64,000 nt of DNA. It comes from CAVYXZ01 sp965223835. GTDB taxonomy: Bacteria > Chloroflexota > Anaerolineae > Aggregatilineales > Phototrophicaceae. The stretch is from contig CBDCXQ010000001.1 in NCBI GenBank assembly GCA_965223835.1, positions 2,356,001 through 2,420,000 of the forward strand. Reading direction: 5' to 3'. Position 1 is the first letter of the stretch, and each line of letters starts with the position of its first letter. Below the pieces are notes generated by a model that was not told the origin of the DNA, ran no database searches, and saw only the letters and a list, made by a program, of their open reading frames with translations. Below are positions 25,364-33,487 of the stretch, piece by piece. The position numbers were made by a program, and so were the translations under genes.

Positions 25364-26413
25364 TTACTCTGAAGCGGGTTGTATGAGATGTTCAGTTTGA
25401 AGTTCAGCATACTCTATTTTAAATTTCTCGATTAAAGCATTCTTCTCATCAGCTGGTAATTGACTGTGCGCTACAGAATGTAGGGCAATCTGAACCAATT
25501 CGTCCGTGCTCAACCCACATGCTTCGACGGCAGCTAAATATTCCGCATTCAAAGCAGTCTGATAGTATGAAGGCATACTGGCGCAAAGCACAATGGTCAG
25601 ATTTGAATCAACCAGGGAGCGCATAGGATAGTTGTGATAATCTGTCACCAGCCCATGACAGATGGCTCGTTTCATATCAATGATCAAGGGAATGCCATTT
25701 TCGATCAATTCAGTACAGGTGTCTGGATCATCCCAGACGCCCCAACCATCAAAGAGGATTGATGGTTCAAGCTGTTCAAGGGCTGCTTGAACGCCTTCTA
25801 GGCCCAGTTTAAGTCCAGCCCGAACACCAGTACGAACCTCTTTTTTCTTTGCCGCACGGAACGCTCGCTCAAATTGACCAATAGGTTGCGCATCTTCTGG
25901 GTCGCCTAAACTTACGCCAACAATACCCTGATTTCGACCAGCTAAACCGCTCGCCCAACGCACAATCTCATCAGCATGACGCGGTTGATCGCCTGCAATC
26001 GTGAGCACCCACCGCATCGTTATGCCCCAACCGCGTTCGGCGCGGTTGCGACCATCATTCAAAGCATCCATAAACTGCTCAAAATTCCAGTTATTTTCAG
26101 TGAATAGAATTGGATTTACATGCACTTCGGCGTAGCGTACATTTTGTTTGGCAAGCGTGACGCCCAGCTCATAGGCAACATGTGTCAAGTCTTCTGGATG
26201 TTGGAGCCACTGACTGACGGTTGAAATTAATTCTGGTAGACGCTCATAATCTGGTGTGTCGAGTAATGCGACCCAATCATCAAAGCGCTTCAACTTGTCC
26301 GCTATTTCGTTTTGCTCTGCAATGAGTAGCAACCGCTCTTTGTCGAAAGCGCCCTCAAGCTGAACATGCAGCGCCACTTTAGGCATAGCGTGTACAAAGT
26401 CTGCAACCGACAT
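25364..26413 (-). CDS. Adenosine-deaminase-like protein lacking metal-binding residues
   Basis: The 349-residue protein has the length and overall layout of the adenosine/AMP deaminase family, but most hallmark residues are changed. The N-terminal HxH motif (usually LHxHLDG) reads ALHVQLEG, keeping His16 but with Gln18. The HAGE motif reads VRAGL (His to Arg198, catalytic Glu to Leu201). The GHG site reads LFDGWG, and the TDDP motif reads CASMP (Ser279, Met280). With three of four metal ligands and the general acid lost, deaminase activity is very unlikely. The frame is intact and long, so it looks selected rather than decayed. It follows pyrG by 13 bases and is probably co-transcribed. A binding or regulatory role in nucleotide metabolism is inference. 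Confidence 0.75.
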   Translation of the reverse strand: MSVADFVHAMPKVALHVQLEGAFDKERLLLIAEQNEIADKLKRFDDWVALLDTPDYERLPELISTVSQWLQHPEDLTHVAYELGVTLAKQNVRYAEVHVNPILFTENNWNFEQFMDALNDGRNRAERGWGITMRWVLTIAGDQPRHADEIVRWASGLAGRNQGIVGVSLGDPEDAQPIGQFERAFRAAKKKEVRTGVRAGLKLGLEGVQAALEQLEPSILFDGWGVWDDPDTCTELIENGIPLIIDMKRAICHGLVTDYHNYPMRSLVDSNLTIVLCASMPSYYQTALNAEYLAAVEACGLSTDELVQIALHSVAHSQLPADEKNALIEKFKIEYAELQTEHLIQPASE

Positions 26414-26426
26414 GAGGTTTGATTCC

Positions 26427-28115
26427 TTAACTTAGTTGATCTTTAGCAGATGGCGGTACATTAATTTCTTGTTTATGATGCCCATTGTTCGGCTGTTCTG
26501 TCTCATCTCCACGAAAGCGAATCGCCGCCTCAATTAGCCCCAGAAATAACGGATGTGGTTGATCAGGTCGGCTCAGAAATTCTGGATGGAACTGACTACC
26601 AATCATGTAGGGATGGTCGCGCACTTCAGCAATTTCGACCAGATTGCCATCCGGGCTTAGCCCGCTCAAAACCATACCATGTTGCTGAAAGCGGGCGCGA
26701 TACAGATTATTAAACTCAAAGCGATGCCGATGCCGCTCCTGGACTTCGGTAAGTGGTGCATAAACACGCGCGGCGACTGTTGCTGCTTCAAGGTGACAAG
26801 GGAAAATCCCCAGGCGCATTGTACCGCCCATATCAGCGATATTGCGCTGTTCCAACATCAAGTCAATCACCGGGTCCGCCGCATTCATTGAAATTTCCGC
26901 ACTATTCGCGTCTTCCAGCCCCATCACATTACGGGCAAATTCAATACACATTACTTGCATACCCAGGCATAATCCCAGATAAGGCACCTTGCTTTCACGG
27001 GCAAAACGAGCCGCCAGAATCTTGCCTTCGACTCCACGCTCACCAAATCCACCCGGAACAACGATCCCATCTACGTTTTCTAACCGGTCCCAACCTTTAT
27101 CTTTTTCCAGATCACCGGAATAGATCCACTCGACTTCAAGGCTGCGCCCCTGCGCACAAGCAGCATGAAACAATGCCTCACGGACGCTCATGTAGGCATC
27201 ATGCAGCTCAACATATTTGCCAACAATCGCAATGCGAATCGGCTTGTCAACGGCACGCATCCGAGCGATCATGGCGCGCCATGCGTCGAGGTCTAGTGGA
27301 TGATTATCCAACTCTAACTGGTCAATCAGATAGTCTCCCAGGCCGTGATCCTCAAGCACCAGCGGCACTTCATACAGCAAATCAGTTGTTACCAGTGGAA
27401 TCACCGCTTCACCGTCAACATCGCAAAACAGCGCAATCTTATCAATGACACTTTGGTTAACCGGGTAATCGGTTCGAGCGATAATGACCTGGGGATGAAT
27501 GCCAATTCCGCGTAATTCGCGGACACTATGTTGTGTTGGCTTCGTTTTGAGTTCTGCCGTCGCGCCTATATATGGCAAATAGGTGACATGGACCGAAAGC
27601 GTGTCGTGCCGGTGTAAACTCATGCGCATTTGGCGGATAGCCTCAAGAAAAGGCAGGCTTTCAATATCGCCGACAGTGCCACCAACCTCGACCAGCACAA
27701 CATCGGCGTCATTCGAGCGGCTCACATTCGTTATTTGTCGCTTTATTTCATTGGTGATGTGCGGCACGACCTGGATAGTCCCTCCCAGATAATCCCCCCG
27801 CCGTTCTTTATCAATTACCAGGCTATAGACTTGCCCAGCGGTCACGTTCGACGAGCGACTGAGCTTAACATCAATAAAACGCTCGTAGTGACCGAGATCA
27901 AGATCAGTCTCTGCACCATCACCGGTTACAAAAACTTCACCATGCTGATAGGGACTCATCGTGCCGGGATCAACATTCAAATAGGGGTCAAGCTTAACCA
28001 CAGCAATCTTATAACTGCGAGCCTTAAGGATGCGTCCGATGGCTGCTGCGGTGACACCTTTGCCGACCCCACTCACTACCCCGCCTGTACAAAAGATATA
28101 CTTTGGTTTTGGCAT
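26427..28115 (-). CDS. pyrG: CTP synthase
   Basis: ATG 28115 is preferred over an upstream start because GCGGAGGC (28121-28127) precedes it and it gives MPKPKYIFCTGG. The 562-residue enzyme converts UTP to CTP with ATP and glutamine. The amidoligase domain has CTGGVVSGVGKG and YLNVDPGTMSPYQHGEV. The class I glutamine amidotransferase domain has LGLCLGMQ (nucleophile Cys) and SQFHPEFLSRP. The C-terminal 30 residues after the last domain are hydrophilic and not conserved. It sits between the roadblock gene and the ADA-like gene, with a strong terminator upstream. Confidence 0.97.
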   Translation of the reverse strand: MPKPKYIFCTGGVVSGVGKGVTAAAIGRILKARSYKIAVVKLDPYLNVDPGTMSPYQHGEVFVTGDGAETDLDLGHYERFIDVKLSRSSNVTAGQVYSLVIDKERRGDYLGGTIQVVPHITNEIKRQITNVSRSNDADVVLVEVGGTVGDIESLPFLEAIRQMRMSLHRHDTLSVHVTYLPYIGATAELKTKPTQHSVRELRGIGIHPQVIIARTDYPVNQSVIDKIALFCDVDGEAVIPLVTTDLLYEVPLVLEDHGLGDYLIDQLELDNHPLDLDAWRAMIARMRAVDKPIRIAIVGKYVELHDAYMSVREALFHAACAQGRSLEVEWIYSGDLEKDKGWDRLENVDGIVVPGGFGERGVEGKILAARFARESKVPYLGLCLGMQVMCIEFARNVMGLEDANSAEISMNAADPVIDLMLEQRNIADMGGTMRLGIFPCHLEAATVAARVYAPLTEVQERHRHRFEFNNLYRARFQQHGMVLSGLSPDGNLVEIAEVRDHPYMIGSQFHPEFLSRPDQPHPLFLGLIEAAIRFRGDETEQPNNGHHKQEINVPPSAKDQLS

Positions 28116-28135
28116 AGCTAGCCTCCGCAGCCTAA

Positions 28136-28175
28136 ACAAAAAGAGCGGCGGGGAGTGTGTGGAACCCCCCGCCGT
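28136..28175 (-). terminator. Terminator of the roadblock gene
   Basis: On the minus strand a GC-rich 9-bp stem (plus-strand arms 28145-28153 and 28167-28175) is followed by CTTTTTGTTT. It lies between the roadblock stop and the pyrG start, so pyrG must use its own promoter or read-through. Confidence 0.8.
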
Positions 28176-28207
28176 TGAATGAGCAAATTGTTAGAGAAAA
28201 ACTTCGA

Positions 28208-28579
28208 TCAGATCAGTTTTTCAAGATCACTTGCAGTCCGGCGCATATCCAGGAAGATCAACCCAAGTTTAGCACCTTCACGGACCAAGGTAGTTAACAC
28301 CGCTTCTTCTCCAACAGACATAAGAATGACGTAACCACCGCCACCCTTAATATGAACTTGATCAAGCAAACCACGACCCAATTCGCTGGAAATCCGTTCA
28401 CCCAATGAAATCATCGCTGCTGACATAGCCGAAACGCGATCTTCTTCGATCCCGGCTGGCAGTGAAGAAGCCATAATCAAGCCGTCTACACTTACGACGC
28501 CGGCACCTTCAATCTCCGGTGTTGTAGCCTGGAGGTCACGCAGACGATCCACCATCAACTCAGTCCGCGATTTTGCCAT
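28208..28579 (-). CDS. Roadblock/LC7 domain protein
   Basis: The 123-residue protein starts at ATG 28579 with AGGAGTA at 28584-28590. The fold signature is visible in EIEGAGVVSVDGLIMASSLP, the central helix with SAMSAAMISLGERISSELG, and YVILMSVGEEAVLTTLV. Roadblock proteins of this length usually act as GTPase-activating or scaffold partners (MglB type) for small GTPases. The MglA-like GTPase at 22731-23261 is the obvious candidate, though the two genes are separated by dnaK, the ADA-like gene and pyrG. It is a single-gene transcript with a promoter and a terminator. Confidence 0.9.
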   Translation of the reverse strand: MAKSRTELMVDRLRDLQATTPEIEGAGVVSVDGLIMASSLPAGIEEDRVSAMSAAMISLGERISSELGRGLLDQVHIKGGGGYVILMSVGEEAVLTTLVREGAKLGLIFLDMRRTASDLEKLI

Positions 28580-28653
28580 TTTGTACTCCTTAGCCAGCAA
28601 GTTGTTTTGGTGTTAGGGTTAATTTCATCCCGCAACATGCTCCTACATTGCTT

Positions 28654-28681
28654 ATTATACTGTACATAAAGTAAACAGCAA
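28654..28681 (-). promoter_or_regulatory. Promoter of the roadblock gene
   Basis: On the minus strand TTGCTG (plus 28676-28681) and a perfect TATAAT (28654-28659) are 16 bases apart, giving a leader of about 65 bases before the ATG at 28579. Confidence 0.6.
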
Positions 28682-28825
28682 GTGGACGATCATTCCCTAG
28701 TCCGGGCTGTTCATAATTTTGTCTTCAGCTTATACTGATTGGGATTTGCTCGATTTACACAAGGTAAACTCAATGGCCTGTTAGATTTTACACTTGCTAA
28801 CAGGTTGTTTGACAAAGTCTTATCT

Positions 28826-29830
28826 ATGACAGATTATCCTCAAGAAACGCGTCAATCATTAGACCGACAAGCTAGAGATCAAATTCCAATGGTTCAGGAC
28901 GTTGCTCAGCGCATCGCCCAAAGCGTCAGTCAAGTCATCATTGGTAAACGTAATGAGGTCCGTCTGACCATCCTCGGTCTCCTCAGTCAGGGGCATATCT
29001 TAATCGAAGATATTCCCGGTGTTGGCAAGACAATGATGGCAAAAGCCCTGTCCCGGTCCATTGGCTGCACATTCAGCCGGATTCAGTTTACACCGGATAT
29101 GCTACCATCTGATGTAACTGGGGTTTCGTTATTTAATCAGAAAACGCGCGAATTCGAATTCCGAGCTGGGCCGATTATGGCGCAAATCGTCCTGGCGGAT
29201 GAAATCAATCGGGCGACTCCCAAGACCCAGGCGGCTTTGCTGGAGGCCATGGAGGAACATCAAATCACTGTTGATGGTGTAACCTATCCGTTGGATAGAC
29301 CGTTTCTGATTTTGGCGACGCAAAATCCCATTGAATATGAAGGTACATTTCCGTTGCCCGAAGCTCAGCTTGACCGTTTTACCATGCGCATTCAACTCGG
29401 TTATCCGAATCCGGCTGAAGAACTGACCATCCTTTCCGCCCAACAATACCAGCATCCTATTAACAATATGTCACAGGTTGTGAGTGTCCAACAATTGCAA
29501 GCTGCACAACAAGCGGTGCGCGAAATTTATGTGGCGGATGAAATCAAACACTACATTATTGAGCTGGTGAATGGGACACGCCAGCACCCGGATGTCTATC
29601 TGGGTAGCAGTCCGCGTGGATCATTAGCGCTTTTCCGCACGGCGCAGGCCCGTGCCGCAATGGCTGGCCGGGATTATGTCATACCTGATGATGTCAAGGC
29701 ACTGGCAGAAGTCACGCTCTCGCATCGCATCATTATGGGGCCGGCAGCACGCATCAAGGACATATCAAACCGGGCAATCATCCAGGACATTCTGGTCAAT
29801 ACCCCCGTTCCTGGTGCGTCTATGCAGTAA
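28826..29830 (+). CDS. MoxR-family AAA+ ATPase
   Basis: I place the start at ATG 28826 (MTDYPQETR), which leaves about 24 residues before the conserved core, as in relatives; an upstream in-frame TTG at 28739 is possible and neither has a clear Shine-Dalgarno. Motifs are Walker A IEDIPGVGKTMMAKAL, PSDVTGVSLFN, Walker B IVLADEINRATPKTQAALLE, LATQNPIEYEGTFPLPEAQ and the lid region GSSPRGSLALFR. MoxR ATPases act as chaperones for VWA/DUF58 partner proteins. The DUF58 gene follows four bases later. It is one of two MoxR-DUF58 pairs in this window. Confidence 0.92.
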   Translation: MTDYPQETRQSLDRQARDQIPMVQDVAQRIAQSVSQVIIGKRNEVRLTILGLLSQGHILIEDIPGVGKTMMAKALSRSIGCTFSRIQFTPDMLPSDVTGVSLFNQKTREFEFRAGPIMAQIVLADEINRATPKTQAALLEAMEEHQITVDGVTYPLDRPFLILATQNPIEYEGTFPLPEAQLDRFTMRIQLGYPNPAEELTILSAQQYQHPINNMSQVVSVQQLQAAQQAVREIYVADEIKHYIIELVNGTRQHPDVYLGSSPRGSLALFRTAQARAAMAGRDYVIPDDVKALAEVTLSHRIIMGPAARIKDISNRAIIQDILVNTPVPGASMQ

Positions 29831-29834
29831 CCTT

Positions 29835-31094
29835 ATGCAAAATCGACGGAACGCTGTCTATCTCCTCATTATCCTTTGTCTAATCACTGGCTTATTAACA
29901 GGCCGCGCTTTTTTCTTTAACTTAGCCTATCTTTTTGTCGGCCTACTCATCATTTCATTCGTGTGGTCCTGGGTATCTGTACGGTGGATGAGCATTGGGC
30001 GGCGCACGCAGGCCCGTCGTGCCCAGGTTGGCCGTACATTAAGCGAAACTTTTGAAATCCGCAACCATGCCTGGATACCCAAGCTCTGGCTTGAAGTACG
30101 TGATGATTCTGAGTTGCCTGGTCATCGCGCCAGCCACATCGTACCGCCATTAGGCGTCCGCGGTCGCTATCGCTGGAACGTGAACACACCATGCCTCGTG
30201 CGTGGTGAGTTTAGATTAGGGCCAATGAACTTGTTAAGTGGTGATCCGTTTGGTCTGTTTCTTTCACCGCGCCATCTCGCAGCATCGTCTACCGTCATTG
30301 TTTATCCAGCAACGGTCGAACTCACGCATTTTGAACTGCCTCTGGGAGTACTTTCCGGTGGCGAGGCGCGGCGACGCCGGGCACATTTCATAACGACTAA
30401 TGCAGCAGGTGTGCGCGATTATGTCCCTGGAGACAGCTTTAATCGCATCCACTGGCGGAGCAGCGCCCGCAAAGACCGCTTAATGGTGAAAGAATTTGAA
30501 ATTGACCCATTGGTCGACATCTGGCTCTTTGTGGACTTATCTGCAACTTCATTGGTCGAGCCATCAGTACAACGCGTTAACGGCATAGGTCCAGCGATTG
30601 TAAACAGCCCTGGAATCCCGCGCTCAACGGAAGAGTATATCGTGGTAGCTGCAGCCTCACTCGCCAAATACTTTATTGAGAAGCTTGAACGAGCCGTTGG
30701 TTTTGTTGCCTATACACCCTATCGCGAAGTTTATCAACCGGAACGTGGTAGCCGTCAGCTGAACCGCATCTTCCAAGTTCTGGCACTGGCCCGCAGTCTT
30801 TCGGAATATTCGCTAGCTCAAATGCTGGCCCTCGAAACACCCTATCTCACACGTGGTACCACGCTGGTTTTGGTGACTGCCTCGGTTGAAACTGGCTGGA
30901 TTGAAGAAGCGCAGATCCTCATGCGACGCGGAATTCGTCCCTTATGTGTATTGGTTGAACCCAGCAGCTTTGGTGGATCACAATCATCTGAAGAATTCAA
31001 AGGAATGTTGCGTCTCGCGAAAATCCCGGTGATCAGTTTAGCGATGGGCGATGACCTGGCGGCTGCTTTGGCCCAACGCCCATTTGGAGTCTAA
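29835..31094 (+). CDS. DUF58-domain membrane protein
   Basis: The 419-residue protein starts at ATG 29835, four bases after the MoxR stop. It has two adjacent membrane helices at the N terminus (VYLLIILCLITGLLTG and FNLAYLFVGLLIISFVWSW), a beta-rich middle part, and the DUF58 core RDYVPGDSFNRIHWRSSAR followed by a VWA-like fold (DIWLFVDLS). These proteins are usually paired with MoxR ATPases; their precise biochemistry is unknown, but they are linked to envelope or stress functions. Compare the shorter, cytosolic DUF58 protein at 60591-61478. Confidence 0.9.
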   Translation: MQNRRNAVYLLIILCLITGLLTGRAFFFNLAYLFVGLLIISFVWSWVSVRWMSIGRRTQARRAQVGRTLSETFEIRNHAWIPKLWLEVRDDSELPGHRASHIVPPLGVRGRYRWNVNTPCLVRGEFRLGPMNLLSGDPFGLFLSPRHLAASSTVIVYPATVELTHFELPLGVLSGGEARRRRAHFITTNAAGVRDYVPGDSFNRIHWRSSARKDRLMVKEFEIDPLVDIWLFVDLSATSLVEPSVQRVNGIGPAIVNSPGIPRSTEEYIVVAAASLAKYFIEKLERAVGFVAYTPYREVYQPERGSRQLNRIFQVLALARSLSEYSLAQMLALETPYLTRGTTLVLVTASVETGWIEEAQILMRRGIRPLCVLVEPSSFGGSQSSEEFKGMLRLAKIPVISLAMGDDLAAALAQRPFGV

Positions 31095-31102
31095 ATCGAG
31101 GC

Positions 31103-32701
31103 ATGACGGCCACCCTGAAACTTACCCCACGTTATTTATACTTCGTTGTATTTGTTAGCGGTATGACCACCCTGGCCTTGGAGCTTTCTGCATCTCGCCT
31201 CCTGGGGAATGTCTTCGGAACAAGCAACCTGGTCTGGGCAAATGTTATTGGGTTAATGTTACTTTACTTGACTGCTGGTTATTTTCTGGGCGGACGCTGG
31301 GCAGATCGCTCGCCCTATTTCACTACCCTGTATCGTATCATTATATGGGCTGCGTTCCTGAGCGCGTTGATTCCACTGATTTCGCGGCCTGTCTTGCGCA
31401 TTGCCGCCGCCGCCGTTTTCGGTGTCGAAGCAGCACTAGCACTCGGCTCATTTATTGCTGTCCTGATCTTATTTTCTATACCGGTCACGTTACTGGGCTG
31501 TGTTTCACCGTTTGCGATCCGGTTAGCCGTTTCCAATGTGACGGAAGCTGGAAGCATATCGGGGCGCATCTTTGCTATCAGCACACTCGGTAGCCTGCTG
31601 GGGACGTTTTTGCCTGTTTTGTTTCTGATTCCCGAACTGGGGACATTTAGCACTTTTTTGTTGTTTGCTGGTATTCTCTATGTAGTTGCGCTAGTCGGCC
31701 TCTGGCAGCAAGTAGGCAGCACCGCTTTTTTCACACTTTGGATGCCGGTGGTAATCATTATCCTGGCGGTTCTAATCCTAAATGGCCCACTCCGCGCCGC
31801 CGCTGCTGGCTCCATGCTCCTTTACAATGATGACAGTGCCTATAACTATATTCAGGTACAGCAAGATCCAAACGGCTACCGCTATTTATATCTCAACGAA
31901 GGTCAGGGCATTCATAGCCAATGGCACCCTGAAAACTACATGTACCAGCGGACCTGGAGTTTTTTTCTTACTGCGCCCTACTTCAATAACCCGCTCTACA
32001 CACCGGAACAGGTGAAGTCGGTGGCAATTATCGGGCTGGCAGGCGGCACGATCGCCCGGCAATACGCCCATATTTATGGGGATATTCCCATTGATGGTAT
32101 CGAAATCGACCCTGACATCATTGCTGTGGGCAAGGCATTTTTTGGAATGAGTCAAGCAGAGATGCCGAATTTGACAACCTATGCCGAAGATGGCCGGTTC
32201 ATGCTCAATCAGCTGGATACCAGTTATTCTATAATTGCACTGGACGCCTACCGTCCGCCTTATATTCCCTGGCATTTGACAACGGTGGAGTTCTTTCAGG
32301 AAGTCAAACAACATTTAACTTCTACCGGTGTGGTAGCGGTAAATGTCGGGCGAACGGATACCGACCGACGTCTGGTAGATGCGCTCGCAAGCACTCTACT
32401 TGAAGTTTATCCCAGTGTTCATGCAATGGATGTGCCATTATCCTTTAACACTATCCTCGTTGCTACCATCCAACCAACCGAAGCAAAAAATCTGGCACAC
32501 AATCTCGAAATGCTCTCGGACCAGATTCATCCCGATTTACAAGAAATTATTGCTCTGGGAACACAACAGATCGTGCCGGTGCAGCCATCAGAACTTGTCT
32601 TCACGGATGATCGCGCGCCAGTAGAGACATTGGTAGATTCCTTGGTGTTGAATTTTCTCTTATCGGGCGGCACCGAGCAGCTAGTATCGGCTGACCAATG
32701 A
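31103..32701 (+). CDS. Fused MFS/spermidine-synthase-like protein
   Basis: The 532-residue protein starts at ATG 31103. The first half holds about seven to eight membrane helices, beginning FVSGMTTLALELSASRLLG with GYFLGGRWADR in the following loop, as in the MFS-spermidine synthase fusion family. The second half (from about 290) is a soluble SAM-type Rossmann domain: VAIIGLAGGTIARQY, IDGIEIDPDII, TYAEDGRFML and IALDAYRPPYIPWHLTTVEFF, the last matching the catalytic region of spermidine synthases. Aminopropyl transfer is possible, but polyamine substrate residues were not verified. It follows the DUF58 gene closely and may be in the same operon. Confidence 0.88.
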   Translation: MTATLKLTPRYLYFVVFVSGMTTLALELSASRLLGNVFGTSNLVWANVIGLMLLYLTAGYFLGGRWADRSPYFTTLYRIIIWAAFLSALIPLISRPVLRIAAAAVFGVEAALALGSFIAVLILFSIPVTLLGCVSPFAIRLAVSNVTEAGSISGRIFAISTLGSLLGTFLPVLFLIPELGTFSTFLLFAGILYVVALVGLWQQVGSTAFFTLWMPVVIIILAVLILNGPLRAAAAGSMLLYNDDSAYNYIQVQQDPNGYRYLYLNEGQGIHSQWHPENYMYQRTWSFFLTAPYFNNPLYTPEQVKSVAIIGLAGGTIARQYAHIYGDIPIDGIEIDPDIIAVGKAFFGMSQAEMPNLTTYAEDGRFMLNQLDTSYSIIALDAYRPPYIPWHLTTVEFFQEVKQHLTSTGVVAVNVGRTDTDRRLVDALASTLLEVYPSVHAMDVPLSFNTILVATIQPTEAKNLAHNLEMLSDQIHPDLQEIIALGTQQIVPVQPSELVFTDDRAPVETLVDSLVLNFLLSGGTEQLVSADQ

Positions 32702-32745
32702 TTTTGAATTGATCACAAAATTGAGTTTTGTTGTGAGAATGGAAA

Positions 32746-33462
32746 ATGACACGAACAATGCCGGCTGCCAGCGAACACAGAACATCTCGGACCAGTTATA
32801 CCTTGCTGCAATTTTTCTTTGCGGTGATATTTCCAATGCTGTTAATTTTAATCAATGCCCGACTGGTTATGTCACCGGCTTTTCTTTATTTTGAGTATAC
32901 GCGTCCCGACTTTCCGCAAGATCGTTTCGGCTTTACGGTTGATGATCGCCTACAATATGCTCCCTATGCAATTGATTACCTCCTAAACAGCGAAGACATT
33001 ACCTATCTGGGTGATCGCCGTTTTCCCGATGGTAGCCCATTGTTTAACGCCCGCGAACTCCGCCATATGCGCGATGTCCAGGTCATGACGCAAGTCGCCT
33101 TCGGGGGCGCACTCATGCTGGGCGCCATATCAATAATTATTGCGTATGTTCTGCGCCGTTCGCGCCGCCTGTCCCAGGCGTTAATGCAAGGCTGTCTGGC
33201 AACATTGGGGCTGATTGTAGCGATAGTGATTGTAGCGGTTTTCAACTGGGAATTCTTTTTTACCGGATTTCACTCGCTCTTTTTCGCTGATGGAACCTGG
33301 TATTTTGCCTACTCAGATACTCTTATTCGGCTTTTCCCTGAACAATTCTGGTTTGATGCAGCGTTGTTGGTCGGTGCGCTGACCACGGTTGAGGCCGGAT
33401 TGGTGTTGTTCGTCATCTGGTATCGTGATAGAAATCCAGTTGTAGCGTCACCCGTATCGTGA
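32746..33462 (+). CDS. TIGR01906-family integral membrane protein
   Basis: The 238-residue protein has four to five membrane helices and the features of the TIGR01906 family: a long first loop with FGFTVDDRLQYAPYAIDYL and NARELRHMRDV, a central helix pair, then FNWEFFFTGFHSLFFADGTW and DTLIRLFPEQFWFDA before the last helix. Its function is unknown. The chosen ATG 32746 gives an N terminus without a signal peptide. It lies between the MFS/spermidine-synthase fusion and yvcK, all in the same direction. Confidence 0.75.
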   Translation: MTRTMPAASEHRTSRTSYTLLQFFFAVIFPMLLILINARLVMSPAFLYFEYTRPDFPQDRFGFTVDDRLQYAPYAIDYLLNSEDITYLGDRRFPDGSPLFNARELRHMRDVQVMTQVAFGGALMLGAISIIIAYVLRRSRRLSQALMQGCLATLGLIVAIVIVAVFNWEFFFTGFHSLFFADGTWYFAYSDTLIRLFPEQFWFDAALLVGALTTVEAGLVLFVIWYRDRNPVVASPVS

Positions 33463-33487
33463 TAATCTCTTGCATTGTGAGGGAAAG

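Noticed and set aside
26753..27448. Open frame of 231 codons on the plus strand opposite pyrG
   Set aside because: Composition is His/Pro/Arg-rich without motifs and it is fully antisense to CTP synthase.
28809..28837. TTGACA with GATTAT 17 bases later near the first MoxR start
   Set aside because: The predicted transcript start would lie after the chosen ATG 28826, and the -10 box is poor.
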